Source: Streptomyces sp. NBC_00376 (GTDB taxonomy: Bacteria > Actinomycetota > Actinomycetes > Streptomycetales > Streptomycetaceae). Taken from it: a stretch of 64,000 nucleotides of DNA. Each line of letters begins with the position of its first letter. The first letter of the stretch is position 1. The stretch is from NCBI RefSeq assembly GCF_036077095.1, contig NZ_CP107960.1, forward strand, positions 1,736,001-1,800,000, read 5' to 3'. Below are positions 23,836 through 34,050 of this stretch, piece after piece. The notes under the pieces are model-generated. The model was not told where the DNA came from. It made no database searches and was given only the letters and a program-made list of their open reading frames with translations. The position numbers and the translations under genes were made by a program.

Positions 23836-25371
23836 TCAGCCGCCGTACCGGGCCACCAGTTCCCGCTTGAGGACCTTGCCGCTGGGGCCGAGCGGCAGCG
23901 CGTCCACGAACTCCACCCGGCGCGGGTACTTGTACGCCGCCAGCCGCTCCCTGCTCCAGTCGACGAGCCGTGCCCCGAGGGCGGCGCCGGGGGACGATCC
24001 CGGACCGGCGACGACCACGGCGCAGACCTCCTCGCCGTGGCGCGGGTCCGGCACCCCCACGACGGCGACCTGGGCGACGGCGGGATGGCGCATCAGTACC
24101 TCCTCGATCTCCCGGGGGTACACGTTGTACCCGTTGCGCAGCACCATGTCCTTCTTGCGGTCCACGACGCCGAGGTAGCCGTCCTTGTCCTTGACTCCGA
24201 GGTCGCCGGAGCGGAACCAGCCGTCCACCAGCACTTCGGCGGTGGCCTCGGGCCGGTTGAGGTAGCCGGCCATCACGTTGTGCCCCCGGATCACGATCTC
24301 TCCGACCTCCCCGGCCGGCAGCAGCTCGATCCGGCCCTCCACATCGGCCCTGGCGATCTCCACCTCGACGCCCCAGACCGGTTTGCCGACCGTTCCGGGG
24401 CGCGGGGGCCAGGCACGCTGGTTGTAGGCGACCACGGGCGAGGTCTCGGTGAGTCCGTAGCCTTCGTACACGGTGCAGCCGAAGGTCCGCTGGAACTCCT
24501 CCAGGACCGTCACGGGAAGTGCCGATCCGCCCGAGAACGCCCGGTCCAGGGCGGGCCGGCGCGGGTCGCGGGCGGCAGCGTCGAGCAGGGCCATGTACAT
24601 CGTCGGGACGCCCATGAACACCGTGCAGCGGCGGCGCACCATCAGGTCCAGCGTCCGTGCCGCGTCGAAACCGGACGTCAGCACCATCGTCGCGCCGGCG
24701 CGGAAGCAGACGCCCATGCCGCAGATCTGGCCGAAGGTGTGGAACAGCGGCAGGACGGCGAGCAGAATGTCGTCGGCCGTGAAGTCGAACGGGGAGAGCA
24801 TCGTCACGCCGATGTTCATCGTGACGTTGAGATGGGTGAGCATGGCACCCTTGGGACGTCCGGTGGTGCCCGAGGTGTAGAGCACCACCGCCAGGTCGTC
24901 GGGCCGGCGCGGCAGGCAGTGGGCGAGCGGGGCGGCCGGTTCCGCGAGCGCGTCCAGCCGGGACTCCCGCGGCCCCTCCTCGTCGAGGACGGTGAGGACC
25001 GGCACTCCGGCCGCCCCGGCGCCCTTGCGGCCTTCTTCCAGCAGCGGCCCGGCGCAGACCAGCACACCGGCGCCGCAGTCGCCCAGGACGTACGCGATCT
25101 CGTCGGCCTTGAGCAGGGTGTGCACCGGCACCACGACCGCCCCGATCGCCAGGGCCCCGTAGTACGCCATGGGGAAGTGCTCCGTGTTGGGCAGCAGCAG
25201 CGCCACCCGGTCACCCGGACCCACCCCCCGGTCGGCCAGCACGGTCGCGTACTGCCGTGCCTGGTACCAGAGTTGGGCATACGTCAGCTCATGATCACCG
25301 AGGATCAGCGCCGGATGGTCCGGTCGCCGTGCCGCGGACTCGGCAAGGACCGCCGCCACCGAGAGAGACAT
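23836..25371 (-). CDS. Acyl-CoA ligase, likely 5-aminolevulinate-activating (C5N unit)
   Basis: A 511-residue adenylate-forming ligase. I place the start at ATG 25369-25371 (MSLSVAAVLAE) with a GGAGT site. Motifs are VLYTSGTTGRPKGAMLTH near residue 160, YEGYGLTETSP near 300, SGDLGVKDKDGYLGVVDRKKDM near 390, and the catalytic-Lys motif GPSGKVLKREL at the C-terminus. It lies downstream of the ALA synthase, and pairs of ALA synthase and ligase are the known C5N set (AsuD1/AsuD2, MoeC4/MoeA4). In that pathway the ligase makes ALA-CoA, which cyclises to 2-amino-3-hydroxycyclopent-2-enone. A hairpin separates it from the ALA synthase gene. Confidence 0.78.
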   Translation of the reverse strand: MSLSVAAVLAESAARRPDHPALILGDHELTYAQLWYQARQYATVLADRGVGPGDRVALLLPNTEHFPMAYYGALAIGAVVVPVHTLLKADEIAYVLGDCGAGVLVCAGPLLEEGRKGAGAAGVPVLTVLDEEGPRESRLDALAEPAAPLAHCLPRRPDDLAVVLYTSGTTGRPKGAMLTHLNVTMNIGVTMLSPFDFTADDILLAVLPLFHTFGQICGMGVCFRAGATMVLTSGFDAARTLDLMVRRRCTVFMGVPTMYMALLDAAARDPRRPALDRAFSGGSALPVTVLEEFQRTFGCTVYEGYGLTETSPVVAYNQRAWPPRPGTVGKPVWGVEVEIARADVEGRIELLPAGEVGEIVIRGHNVMAGYLNRPEATAEVLVDGWFRSGDLGVKDKDGYLGVVDRKKDMVLRNGYNVYPREIEEVLMRHPAVAQVAVVGVPDPRHGEEVCAVVVAGPGSSPGAALGARLVDWSRERLAAYKYPRRVEFVDALPLGPSGKVLKRELVARYGG

Positions 25372-25429
25372 CAGGACTCCGTTCGTCGATCGTTGCCCGG
25401 CGACCGCCGCCGGGTCCGCCAAAGGCGTC

Positions 25430-25468
25430 GGCGCCGGCCGGACGGGGGTGACCCGTCCGGCCGGCGCC
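25430..25468 (-). terminator. 17-bp hairpin between ALA synthase and its ligase gene
   Basis: Arms GGCGCCGGCCGGACGGG (25430-25446) and its complement (25452-25468) enclose GGTGA. The hairpin lies 44 bases after the ALA synthase stop and 58 bases before the ligase start on the same strand. Either it stops most transcripts and the ligase has its own promoter, or it is an RNA-processing or stability element inside an operon. Confidence 0.6.
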
Positions 25469-25511
25469 GTCGTATGGAGCACCGCACGGGCCCGGCGGGC
25501 CGCGGAGCGGG

Positions 25512-26741
25512 TCAGCGCCCGGCCCGCTCCTGCGCGCGCGGGATGCCGAGGTCCCGCCAGATGCCGTCGACCGCCTCGGCGAACTTCTCCACGTCGCCCG
25601 TGGTGTGGGTGGCGGACGGGGCGACCCGGAGGATCTCCTCGCCGGCCCGCACACTCGGCGCGTTGATCGGCTGGACGTAGATCCCGTGCCGCTCCAGCAG
25701 CAGGGCGGATGCCTGCCGGCACAGGCCGTCGTCGCCGACGAAGACGGACACGATGTGCGACTGGTCCGAGACGAACGGGATGTCCCGCTCATTGAGCAGC
25801 CGGTGCAGCAGACCGGCGTTGGCCGCGAGCCGGGTGCGCTCCCGCTCGGAGGAGCGCAGGTGCTGGACGGCCGCGAGGGCGCCCGCGGCGGTGGCCGGCG
25901 GGATGGAGGTGGTGAAGATGAAGCCGCGGGAGAAGTTGCGGACGGCATCGATCAGCGCGGCGGGACCGGCGATGTAGCCGCCTGCGGTACCGAAGCCCTT
26001 GGCCAGGGTGCCCATGACCACGGTGAACTCGTCGGCGATGCCTTCGCGGGCGGCGATGCCCGCGCCCTGCGGGCCGTACATGCCGACCGCGTGCACCTCG
26101 TCGATGAAGGTGGTCGCCCCGTAACGGCGGGCCAGAGCGGCTGTCCCGGCGAGCGGTGCGATGTCGCCGGACATCGAGTACACCGACTCCAGCACGATCA
26201 GCTTGGGCCGCTCCGGGTCCGCGGCGGCCAGCAGTTCCTCCAGGTGCGCCATGTCGTTGTGGCGGAAGATCCGCTTCTCGGCCCCGGAGTGGCGCAGCCC
26301 GTCGATGATCGAGGCGTGGTTCAGCTCGTCGGAGAAGACGAGGGTGCCGGGCGCCCGGCCCGCCAGCACGGTCAGCGCACCGTCGTTGGCCGTGAAGCCG
26401 GAGGGGAAGATCAGCGCCTCCTCCTTGCCGTGCAGCGCCGCCAGCTCGTTCTCCAGCAGGACGTGGTAGTGGTTGGTGCCACCGATGTTGCGGGAGCCGC
26501 CGGATCCGGCGCCGAAGGCGTCGACGGCGTTCTTCATGGCTTCCAGGACGAACGGGTTCTGGCCCATGCCCAGGTAGTCGTTGCTGCACCAGACGCTGAT
26601 CTCCACGTCGGTGCCGTCCTGCCCCTGCCGCGCCACGGCACTCGGGAACCGGCCGGCGCGTCGGCCGATCTCCAGGAACTCCCGGCGCCGGGCGCCGAAT
26701 TCCTCCATCTCGCGCGCGAAGAAGTCCAGGTGCTTGTTCAT
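25512..26741 (-). CDS. 5-aminolevulinate synthase for the C5N unit
   Basis: A 409-residue PLP enzyme of the alpha-oxoamine synthase family; it condenses glycine with succinyl-CoA to 5-aminolevulinate. Features are [10 protein letters not shown] near residue 53, [15 protein letters not shown] near 81, [17 protein letters not shown] near 222, and the PLP Lys248 in [15 protein letters not shown]. Streptomycetes make haem ALA by the glutamyl-tRNA route, so an ALA synthase in a gene cluster marks a dedicated C5N unit. It shares a 4-base overlap with the upstream ligase gene at 26738-26741. Confidence 0.93.
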   Translation of the reverse strand: MNKHLDFFAREMEEFGARRREFLEIGRRAGRFPSAVARQGQDGTDVEISVWCSNDYLGMGQNPFVLEAMKNAVDAFGAGSGGSRNIGGTNHYHVLLENELAALHGKEEALIFPSGFTANDGALTVLAGRAPGTLVFSDELNHASIIDGLRHSGAEKRIFRHNDMAHLEELLAAADPERPKLIVLESVYSMSGDIAPLAGTAALARRYGATTFIDEVHAVGMYGPQGAGIAAREGIADEFTVVMGTLAKGFGTAGGYIAGPAALIDAVRNFSRGFIFTTSIPPATAAGALAAVQHLRSSERERTRLAANAGLLHRLLNERDIPFVSDQSHIVSVFVGDDGLCRQASALLLERHGIYVQPINAPSVRAGEEILRVAPSATHTTGDVEKFAEAVDGIWRDLGIPRAQERAGR

Positions 26742-28333
26742 CGGGTCAACTCACTCTCCGTGTAGGGAGCCGGTACGGATTCACGCAACCGCAGCCGCGG
26801 TTTGTCGGGCTTGCCCGAGGCGTTCAGCGGCAGTTCGTCCAGCAGCAGGACCTCCTCGGGCACGTGCAGGGGGGACAGGGCCGTACCGATGCGCGAGCGG
26901 ACGTCCTCGACGGCGACCCGCGCACCCGGCCGGGGCACGATCGCGGCGTGCAGATGCTCGACGTTGTCCAGGTCGCGGACGCCGTACACGGCGGCCTGCG
27001 CCACTCCGGGCACCGCCAGCAGCTCGCGTTCGACGACGGCCGGGTAGACCTTGACGCCGTCGGTCTTGACGACGTCAGCGGCCCGGTCCAGCAGATGCAG
27101 GTATCCGCGCTCGTCGAAGCGGCCGATGTCGCCGGTGCGGTACCAGCCGTCGCGCAGCACACGGGCGCTGAGCGCGGGGTCCGACCAGTAGCCGGCCATC
27201 ACGTGCGGCGAGCGCACCCAGACCTCGCCCGCCGTTCCGGTGGTCAGTTCCCGTTCGGTGTCCGGGTCGCGGATCGTGACCTCCACCTCGGGGAACGGAC
27301 GGCCCACCGTGTTCAGCAGGCTCGGGTCCTGGTGGTCGCCGGGATCGAGCAGGGTGATCCGGCCGCCCTCGCTGGTGCCGTAGCCCTGCACCAGAACGGG
27401 GCCGAACACCTTGTTCGCCTCCGCGATCCGGGCCGGGGCGGCGGCGCTGCCGCTGTAGATCAGCTGACGCAGCGAGGTGAGGTCTAGGTCCTCGGTCCGG
27501 GCGTGGTCGAGGAGTCGGTAGAGGTGGGTGGTGGCCAGGAAGGTCCGGGTGATCCGGTGCTCGGCGACGGTCCGCAGCACCGCGTCCGCGTCCAGCTCCT
27601 CGTGCAGGTGGACGGCGCCGCCCGCGGCGAGCACCGCGTCGGCCATCGGCCCGACGGTGTGGCTGAGCGGGGTGGTGACCAGCAGCCTGGCCCGGTCGCC
27701 CTCGCCGATCGACGCGCCGGTGGCCGACACCACGCTGTCCCAGGCCCTGGCCGGCAGGCTGATGCCCTTGGGGCGCCCGGTGCTGCCGCTGGTGAACGCG
27801 ATCAGCGCCAGCGCCTCCGGCTCCCAGACCGCGGCCGCCGCGTCCCGCGCCCCGCTGGTCGGCGGGACGACCCCTGCCCCGCGCACACCGGAACCGGTGA
27901 CGGCGATCCGGCCGCGTGCCCGGTCGGCGAGCAGCACGGCGCGCGCCGCGTGCTCCTGGTCCGTGAACAGCACGGTGGCGGAGGTGTCCAGCAGGATGCG
28001 CAGCTGGGCTTCGGCGGACAGTACGTGGGACGTGTCTCCGGGGTTGGTGGAGCGCAGGTAGCAGACCGCGCCGCCGAGCAGATGCACCGCGTAGCGTACG
28101 GCGAGCATGTCCGGGCTGTTGGGTGCGACCAGGATGCCGACCACGCGGCCGGGCCCCACTCCCAGATCCCTGAGGGCGCCGGCGGCGCCGGTGACCGTGC
28201 GGGCGAACTCCCCCGCCGGGACGGGCCGCCCCCGCCAGTGCACGGCGGTGCGGTCGGGGTCGGCGTCGAGCGCGGACATGATGCGGGCCGCGTAGCCCCG
28301 GTGCCGGCTCCACCAGCCGTCCGGAACAACCAT
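26738..28333 (-). CDS. Adenylate-forming ligase, likely amide synthetase joining the C5N unit
   Basis: A 531-residue ANL-superfamily ligase. ATG 28331-28333 has a GAGGT site. Motifs are [18 protein letters not shown] near residue 180, [11 protein letters not shown] near 330, [29 protein letters not shown] near 425, and [15 protein letters not shown] at the C-terminus. Overlap with the ALA synthase start makes them one coupled unit. C5N pathways contain, besides the ALA-CoA ligase, an amide synthetase of this superfamily (AsuD3, MoeB4) that attaches the C5N amine to a carboxylic acid. I assign that role here by elimination; an ALA-activating role with the gene at 23836 taking the other is the alternative. 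Confidence 0.7.
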   Translation of the reverse strand: MVVPDGWWSRHRGYAARIMSALDADPDRTAVHWRGRPVPAGEFARTVTGAAGALRDLGVGPGRVVGILVAPNSPDMLAVRYAVHLLGGAVCYLRSTNPGDTSHVLSAEAQLRILLDTSATVLFTDQEHAARAVLLADRARGRIAVTGSGVRGAGVVPPTSGARDAAAAVWEPEALALIAFTSGSTGRPKGISLPARAWDSVVSATGASIGEGDRARLLVTTPLSHTVGPMADAVLAAGGAVHLHEELDADAVLRTVAEHRITRTFLATTHLYRLLDHARTEDLDLTSLRQLIYSGSAAAPARIAEANKVFGPVLVQGYGTSEGGRITLLDPGDHQDPSLLNTVGRPFPEVEVTIRDPDTERELTTGTAGEVWVRSPHVMAGYWSDPALSARVLRDGWYRTGDIGRFDERGYLHLLDRAADVVKTDGVKVYPAVVERELLAVPGVAQAAVYGVRDLDNVEHLHAAIVPRPGARVAVEDVRSRIGTALSPLHVPEEVLLLDELPLNASGKPDKPRLRLRESVPAPYTESELTR

Positions 28334-28690
28334 GGTGACCTCGATTCGGTGGGCGACTGCTTCTGGACCGGGGCGTCGCGGTCCTCCGCGGCGCCAGGCC
28401 AGCATTGCGGCGCCGAAGGACGGCGAGAAGATTCGGACGGCCTGCCCGATCGGGCGGCCGACCAGGGCGCGCTCCCCGATGGTGGAGGGTGTCGGCGCAG
28501 GTCAGGGGCTGTCCGCCGGTGTCTGTGCGGTGCCGCGTCAGGGGGTTTCGGCGGCGGCAGCACGATGGAGGTGGCAGATCGGCCAGGGTGTCGTCCCGCC
28601 GGTCAGGGCCCGGTCGAGCAGCCCTATCGACCCTGTCGTGGGCGGGTGTCCGCTGGAAGAGTCCATCCCCGGAAGGCACCTCGGGCCCTT

Positions 28691-28774
28691 CGTCCGGATC
28701 CGGCCCGATCCGGACGACGGGCCCTCGTACCGCCGGGCACTCGGACACCGGCCCACCACCGTCGGCGGACACCG
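28691..28774 (+). promoter_or_regulatory. Palindrome and repeated CGGACACCG boxes upstream of griH
   Basis: In the 469-bp divergent gap (28334-28802), a 10-bp inverted repeat CGTCCGGATC-CGGCCC-GATCCGGACG lies at 28691-28716. CGGACACCG occurs twice, at 28742-28750 and 28766-28774, 24 bp apart, and a near-inverted copy is at 28645-28653. These sit 29-160 bp before the griH start and could bind the cluster regulators. No convincing -10/-35 pair was found, and I see no gene in this gap. Confidence 0.4.
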
Positions 28775-28802
28775 CCGGACCTGCGCAGTAAGGATGATCT
28801 CG

Positions 28803-29912
28803 TTGAAATTCGCCTGGGTTGACCTCCGTACCACCGCTGCGGAACAGCGCGAGGCCGTCGTCGACGCCGCGGTCCACGCCCGGCTCGCCGGCGTTCTCGA
28901 CGACCGCCTGGACACGCTCGCGACGCTGCCTCCGACGGTCCAGAAGGTCCTGCTCGCCGAGCCCGGCGCGGTGTTCCCGCCGGAGGCGGGAGACGTCGCC
29001 GACCTCGTGCTGACCCGGATCGCGTCCGCCGCGGAGCTGGACAAGCTGAAGCTGACCGCCGGGGACGCGGCCGGCGCCTTCGTCGAGGTGATCGACGACG
29101 CCACCCTCAAGGTGGCCTGCGCCGCCGCCCAGGCGCTGGCGTACACCGTGGTGAGGTTCCGCGACCCGACCAAGATCCCGCTGGAGATCGTGATCGCGGC
29201 GGCGGACAAGAGCGCCGGGCGGCTGATCTGCGAGGCGGGCGACCTGGAGGAGGCCGGCATCATCGTCGACGTCCTGGAGAAGGGATCGGACGGCCTGCTG
29301 CTCGCGCCCAAGGACGCCAACGACGTCTTCGGCCTGACCGCACTGCTCGGGTCCACCACGCCGGACCTCGAACTGACCACGCTCACGGTGGAGTCGATCG
29401 AGCACAACGGCCTCGGCGACCGGGTCTGCGTCGACACCTGCACACACTTCGAGAAGGACGAGGGCATCCTGGTCGGCTCGTACGCGCACGGCTTCGTGCT
29501 GTGCGTCAGCGAGACCCACCCGCTGCCGTACATGCCGACCCGCCCGTTCCGCGTCAACGCAGGTGCCCTGCACTCGTACGTCATGGGCGCGGACAACCGC
29601 ACCAACTACCTCAGCGAGTTGAAGGCCGGCAGCACCGTGCTGGGGGTCACCGCGGACGGTCGCACCCGCCGGATCGTCGTGGGCCGGGTGAAGCTGGAGT
29701 CCCGTCCGCTGCTGACCGTCCGGGCGAAGGCCGACGACGGCACCGAGGTCAGTCTGGCCCTCCAGGACGACTGGCACGTACGGGTCCTCGGCCCCGGTGC
29801 GGCCGTGCTCAACTGCACCGAGCTGAAGCCCGGCGACAAGCTGCTCGGGTACCTCGCCACGGACAAGCGTCACGTCGGCTGGCCCGTGGGCGAGTTCTGC
29901 ATCGAGAAGTAG
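28803..29912 (+). CDS. griH: GriH-type 3-amino-4-hydroxybenzoate synthase (DHQ synthase II family)
   Basis: A 369-residue homologue of archaeal-type dehydroquinate synthase II. GriH converts the GriI product to 3-amino-4-hydroxybenzoate. I prefer the TTG start at 28803 (MKFAWVDLR) because AAGGA lies 8 bases upstream; an ATG at 28794 would overlap that site. Family stretches are AADKSAGRLICEAGDLEEAG near residue 137, DGLLLAPKDANDV near 160, FEKDEGILVGSYAHG near 217, MPTRPFRVNAGALHSYV near 240 and the Cys/Asp-rich DTCTHFEKD. Together with griI it forms a complete two-gene route, though the two lie 9 kb apart. A 20-bp hairpin follows it. Confidence 0.92.
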   Translation: MKFAWVDLRTTAAEQREAVVDAAVHARLAGVLDDRLDTLATLPPTVQKVLLAEPGAVFPPEAGDVADLVLTRIASAAELDKLKLTAGDAAGAFVEVIDDATLKVACAAAQALAYTVVRFRDPTKIPLEIVIAAADKSAGRLICEAGDLEEAGIIVDVLEKGSDGLLLAPKDANDVFGLTALLGSTTPDLELTTLTVESIEHNGLGDRVCVDTCTHFEKDEGILVGSYAHGFVLCVSETHPLPYMPTRPFRVNAGALHSYVMGADNRTNYLSELKAGSTVLGVTADGRTRRIVVGRVKLESRPLLTVRAKADDGTEVSLALQDDWHVRVLGPGAAVLNCTELKPGDKLLGYLATDKRHVGWPVGEFCIEK

Positions 29913-29916
29913 GAGG

Positions 29917-29973
29917 GCCGGTGCGGGCCCCGGTCCTTCCCGTTCCGCACGGGGGACCGGGGCCCGCACCGGC
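29917..29973 (+). terminator. 20-bp perfect stem after griH
   Basis: GCCGGTGCGGGCCCCGGTCC (29917-29936) pairs exactly with 29954-29973 across a 17-base loop, starting 4 bases after the griH stop. It separates griH from the co-directional ligase/dehydratase operon that starts at 30034, so that operon may have its own promoter or depend on read-through. Confidence 0.7.
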
Positions 29974-30033
29974 ACGACCCGGCCTCCGGCCGTATCCGGG
30001 GGCCGCGCCTGAATCCGAGGAAAGGAAGGTGTG

Positions 30034-31446
30034 ATGACGGGCGAAACGGACTTCGGGACGTGGCTCGGCGGGCTGCTGTCGGACCCTGACCACCAGGGCC
30101 GGACCTGGGCCGTGCACGGGCAGACCGCCGTGAGCCGTGAGGCACTGCGGGACGAGGTGTCCCGTGCCCGCGGGATACTGGAGGCGCACGGGGTCACCGC
30201 GGGCAGCACGGTGGCCGTTCAGGTGCTGCCGAGCTTCACACTGCTCTGGTCGCTGTTCGCTCTGTGGACGGCGGGCGCGCAGGTGATGCTGCTCGACCCG
30301 CGGCTCACTCCGGCCGAGACCGGCCGGCTGCTGGAGCTGTGCGAGCCGCAGTTCTGGCTCACCTCCGGCACGTCCGCGCAGCCCTTCACCCCGTTCCGGG
30401 ACGGGTGCGAGGTCGTGGTGGAACGCCGGCCCGCCGGCCGGGCCGCGCAGGGCCCCCACCGGCTGATCCAGTTCAGCTCCGGTTCCACCGGCCTGCCCAA
30501 GGTGATCGGGCGCACCGGTGATTCGCTGCGCGGCGAGGTGGCCCGCTTCGGGCTGCTGCCGGACATGCCCGGCGCCGGTGAACGCGTGCTGCTGCTCAGC
30601 TCGTTGGCCCATTCCTTCGGCCTGATCGGCGGGGTGCTGCACGCGCTGGCCGCGGGCGTCGAGCTGCATTTCGTCGGCAGTCTGCGGCTGAAGGAGCTGC
30701 TGCGGGTGGCGGGCGAGCACCGGGTGAACGCCGTGCTCGGCGTCCCCGCCCACTTCGACCTGCTCGGCCGGGTCGCGGAGCCTCCCGCGCTGCCGGACCT
30801 GAGGCTCGCCGTGTCCGGCGGGGAGATCCTGCCCGTCGAGACCTTCGACCGCTTCCGGGAGCGGTACGGGGTGCGGATCGGCCAGGCGTACGGCATGACC
30901 GAGACCGGCATCATCGCCACCGACCTGACCGGGCGCGACGCGCCGCCGGCGGTGGGAGTGCCGGCGCCGGGCATACGGACCGGGGTGGTCGACGGCACCC
31001 TGCGGGTACGGCTGCCCGAGAACCCGTACCTGCACGCCGACGCCGACGACCGGTACGTGGACGGCTGGCTGAGCACCCGCGACCGCTGCACGGTGCGGGC
31101 CGGTTCCGGCGTGCTGGAGATCACCGGACGCACGGACACCATGGTGGCCATCGGCGGGCTGAAGGTCGATCTGACGGAGGTGGAGTCGGTGCTGGCGGAG
31201 CACACCGCCGTCAGTGAGGTGGTGGTCGTCTACGGCGAGGCCATCGAGGCCCATCTGGTGGTGGAACGGGCCCTGCCCAGAGCCGAGTTGCTGGCCTGGT
31301 GCAAGGAACGGCTCAGCCCGCACAAGATCCCCAAGGCGTTCCACTTCCGGACGGGGCTGCCGCGCACCTCCAACGGCAAGCTGGTGCGCAACCGGGAGCT
31401 GTTGCACACCGCGCGGGAGCACAGCAGGCGGATGGTGGCCCGATGA
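30034..31446 (+). CDS. Short adenylate-forming ligase, candidate 3,4-AHBA-activating enzyme
   Basis: A 470-residue ANL-superfamily ligase, shorter than the other three in the cluster. ATG 30034 follows AAAGGAAGG; GTG 30031 is also possible. Motifs are IQFSSGSTGLPKVIGR near residue 150, GQAYGMTETGI near 288, ITGRTDTMVAIGGLKVDLTEVE near 370, and LPRTSNGKLVRNREL with the catalytic Lys. Placement directly after griH and before the dehydratases suggests that it adenylates 3,4-AHBA and loads it on an ACP as lower-chain starter, the role given to AsuA3 in asukamycin. It overlaps the next gene by ATGA. Confidence 0.72.
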   Translation: MTGETDFGTWLGGLLSDPDHQGRTWAVHGQTAVSREALRDEVSRARGILEAHGVTAGSTVAVQVLPSFTLLWSLFALWTAGAQVMLLDPRLTPAETGRLLELCEPQFWLTSGTSAQPFTPFRDGCEVVVERRPAGRAAQGPHRLIQFSSGSTGLPKVIGRTGDSLRGEVARFGLLPDMPGAGERVLLLSSLAHSFGLIGGVLHALAAGVELHFVGSLRLKELLRVAGEHRVNAVLGVPAHFDLLGRVAEPPALPDLRLAVSGGEILPVETFDRFRERYGVRIGQAYGMTETGIIATDLTGRDAPPAVGVPAPGIRTGVVDGTLRVRLPENPYLHADADDRYVDGWLSTRDRCTVRAGSGVLEITGRTDTMVAIGGLKVDLTEVESVLAEHTAVSEVVVVYGEAIEAHLVVERALPRAELLAWCKERLSPHKIPKAFHFRTGLPRTSNGKLVRNRELLHTAREHSRRMVAR

Positions 31447-31901
31447 TCGACCGCAGTGTCGTGGGGAGCGGTCCCGAACCCGTCACGGTGACCGTGGAAC
31501 GCGGACGCCTTCAGTTCTTCGGCCGGGTCCTGGGGGCGGCCGACGGCGTGTTCGTCGATCCGGCCGCCGCGCGGGCCGCCGGGCACCCGGACCTGCCCGT
31601 ACCGCCCACTTTCCTCTTCGGCCTCGATCTCGAAGCCGCTCCCGACCTGTTGAACGCGATCGGTGTCGACCTCTCCCGTGTCCTGCACGTGGAACAGGGG
31701 TTCACCTACCATCGCACGGTCCACGCGGGCGACCGGCTCACCTTCGCCCCGGTCATCACCGATGTGTACTCCCGGCAGGGCGGCGCGCTGGAGTTCGTCG
31801 TGCGCGACACCTCCGTCACCGACGCCGCGGGCGAACCTGTGGCCGAGCTGCACCAGGTGATCGCGGTCCGCCGCCCCGTGCCGGACAAGGAGTCCGCATG
31901 A
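31443..31901 (+). CDS. MaoC/HadA-like dehydratase subunit
   Basis: A 152-residue hot-dog-fold protein resembling the N-terminal, non-hydratase-motif subunit of HadAB-type 3-hydroxyacyl dehydratases (VPPTFLFGLDLE, VLHVEQGFTYHRTVHAGDRLTF, FVVRDTSVTDAAGEPVAEL). It lacks the D-x-N-P-x-H catalytic motif, which its neighbour carries, so the two probably form a heterodimer like mycobacterial HadAB. It overlaps both neighbours by 4 bases. It would help dehydrate 3-hydroxyacyl-ACP to give the conjugated double bonds. Confidence 0.82.
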   Translation: MIDRSVVGSGPEPVTVTVERGRLQFFGRVLGAADGVFVDPAAARAAGHPDLPVPPTFLFGLDLEAAPDLLNAIGVDLSRVLHVEQGFTYHRTVHAGDRLTFAPVITDVYSRQGGALEFVVRDTSVTDAAGEPVAELHQVIAVRRPVPDKESA

Positions 31902-32350
31902 CGGGGTTCAGTCTGTCGACGGCCGAAGTCGGCACCGAGCTGCCGGAGTTGCCCGAGCAGCGGATCACCAGGACGCTGCTGGCCCTGTTCGCCGGCGCCT
32001 CCGGCGACCACAATCCGATCCATATCGACAGCGACGCCGCGCGTGCGGCCGGGCTGGACGACGTCATCGCCCACGGCATGCTGTCGATGGCCCTGCTCGG
32101 GCGGCTGCTCACCGAGTGGGTGCCGGTCGGGGACCTGCTCTCCTTCCGCGTCCGCTTCTCGGCCCCCGCCCCGGTGCACGGGCGACTGCGCTGCACCGGG
32201 GTGGTCAAGGCCGTCGAGGAGGCCGCCGGGCGCCACGGCGTCGAGCGCCGGGCCCGGCTCGGTGTGGCGGTCCGGATCGTCGACGGCCCGCTCGCCGTGC
32301 GGGGCGACGCGCTCGTCCGCCTCCCGGAGCGCCCCGGGGAGCCGGCATGA
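31898..32350 (+). CDS. MaoC/HadB-like dehydratase, catalytic subunit
   Basis: A 150-residue hot-dog protein with the hydratase-2 motif in GASGDHNPIHIDSDAARAAGLDDVIAHGMLSM (Asp37 and His42 near the start of the motif). It would carry the catalytic Asp/His for the heterodimer with the preceding gene. The start overlaps the HadA-like stop in ATGA, which favours 1:1 synthesis. The pair gives the PKS its only dehydratase, so it must serve all chain extensions. Confidence 0.87.
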   Translation: MTGFSLSTAEVGTELPELPEQRITRTLLALFAGASGDHNPIHIDSDAARAAGLDDVIAHGMLSMALLGRLLTEWVPVGDLLSFRVRFSAPAPVHGRLRCTGVVKAVEEAAGRHGVERRARLGVAVRIVDGPLAVRGDALVRLPERPGEPA

Positions 32351-32631
32351 GCGAAACCCGCGCGGCCAAGGCCCTGCACACCCGGATCGCGCGGGAGCGC
32401 GAGCGCCTCGGCGAGCTCGACACCGCGCTCATCGACTTGATCCGGACCCGCGCCGAGGCCGCGCACGAACTCGAAGAGCTGCGCCGGAAGGCCGGCGGCC
32501 CGCGGACCGACCTCACCGGCGAGAACGCGATGCTGCGCGGCTACCACGGCGCGCTGGGACGGCGCGGCGCGTCAATCGCCCTGCTGCTGCTCGAACTCGG
32601 CCGCTCCGAGGGGGTCGCCGGCGGCCGCTGA
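32347..32631 (+). CDS. Chorismate-mutase-like (AroQ-fold) small protein
   Basis: A 94-residue all-helical protein with the AroQ pattern. Against E. coli chorismate mutase, Arg11, Arg28, Asp48 and Glu52 have counterparts (Arg18, Arg35, Asp55, Glu59), but Lys39 is Arg46, and the C-terminal helix carrying Gln88 is too short to align. Genuine mutase activity is possible but unproven. It overlaps the dehydratase stop by ATGA and is the last gene of the operon, so it is translated with PKS parts. The cluster uses shikimate-derived precursors, but chorismate is not an evident intermediate; a structural or regulatory role with the dehydratases is an alternative. Confidence 0.68.
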   Translation: MSETRAAKALHTRIARERERLGELDTALIDLIRTRAEAAHELEELRRKAGGPRTDLTGENAMLRGYHGALGRRGASIALLLLELGRSEGVAGGR

Positions 32632-32643
32632 AGGGCACGGATT

Positions 32644-32701
32644 CCGGGGTACGCAGCGGTGGCCGGCGGATTCTTCCGCCGGCCACCGCTGCGTACCCCG
32701 G
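32644..32701. terminator. 27-bp perfect stem between convergent operons
   Basis: A 27-base arm (32644-32670) pairs exactly with 32675-32701 around the loop TTCT. It fills most of the 79-bp gap between the chorismate-mutase-like gene and the convergent ketoreductase gene, and should stop transcription from both sides. Confidence 0.85.
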
Positions 32702-32710
32702 ACCTGGATC

Positions 32711-34034
<1,324 letters not shown>

Positions 34035-34050
34035 GGAACCGCCTCTCGTT

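Noticed and set aside
23836..28333. C5N genes as haem or moenomycin-type biosynthesis
   Set aside because: An ALA synthase with ligases alone could indicate other C5N compounds, but griI/griH and the arylamine-transferase-like gene in the same cluster point to the manumycin family, and no glycosyltransferases are present.
27075..30209. Long minus-strand open frame across the amide-synthetase and griH genes
   Set aside because: Its composition is that of an out-of-frame reading of the ligase (Arg/Pro/Gly-rich), and it crosses a divergent promoter region and a terminator.
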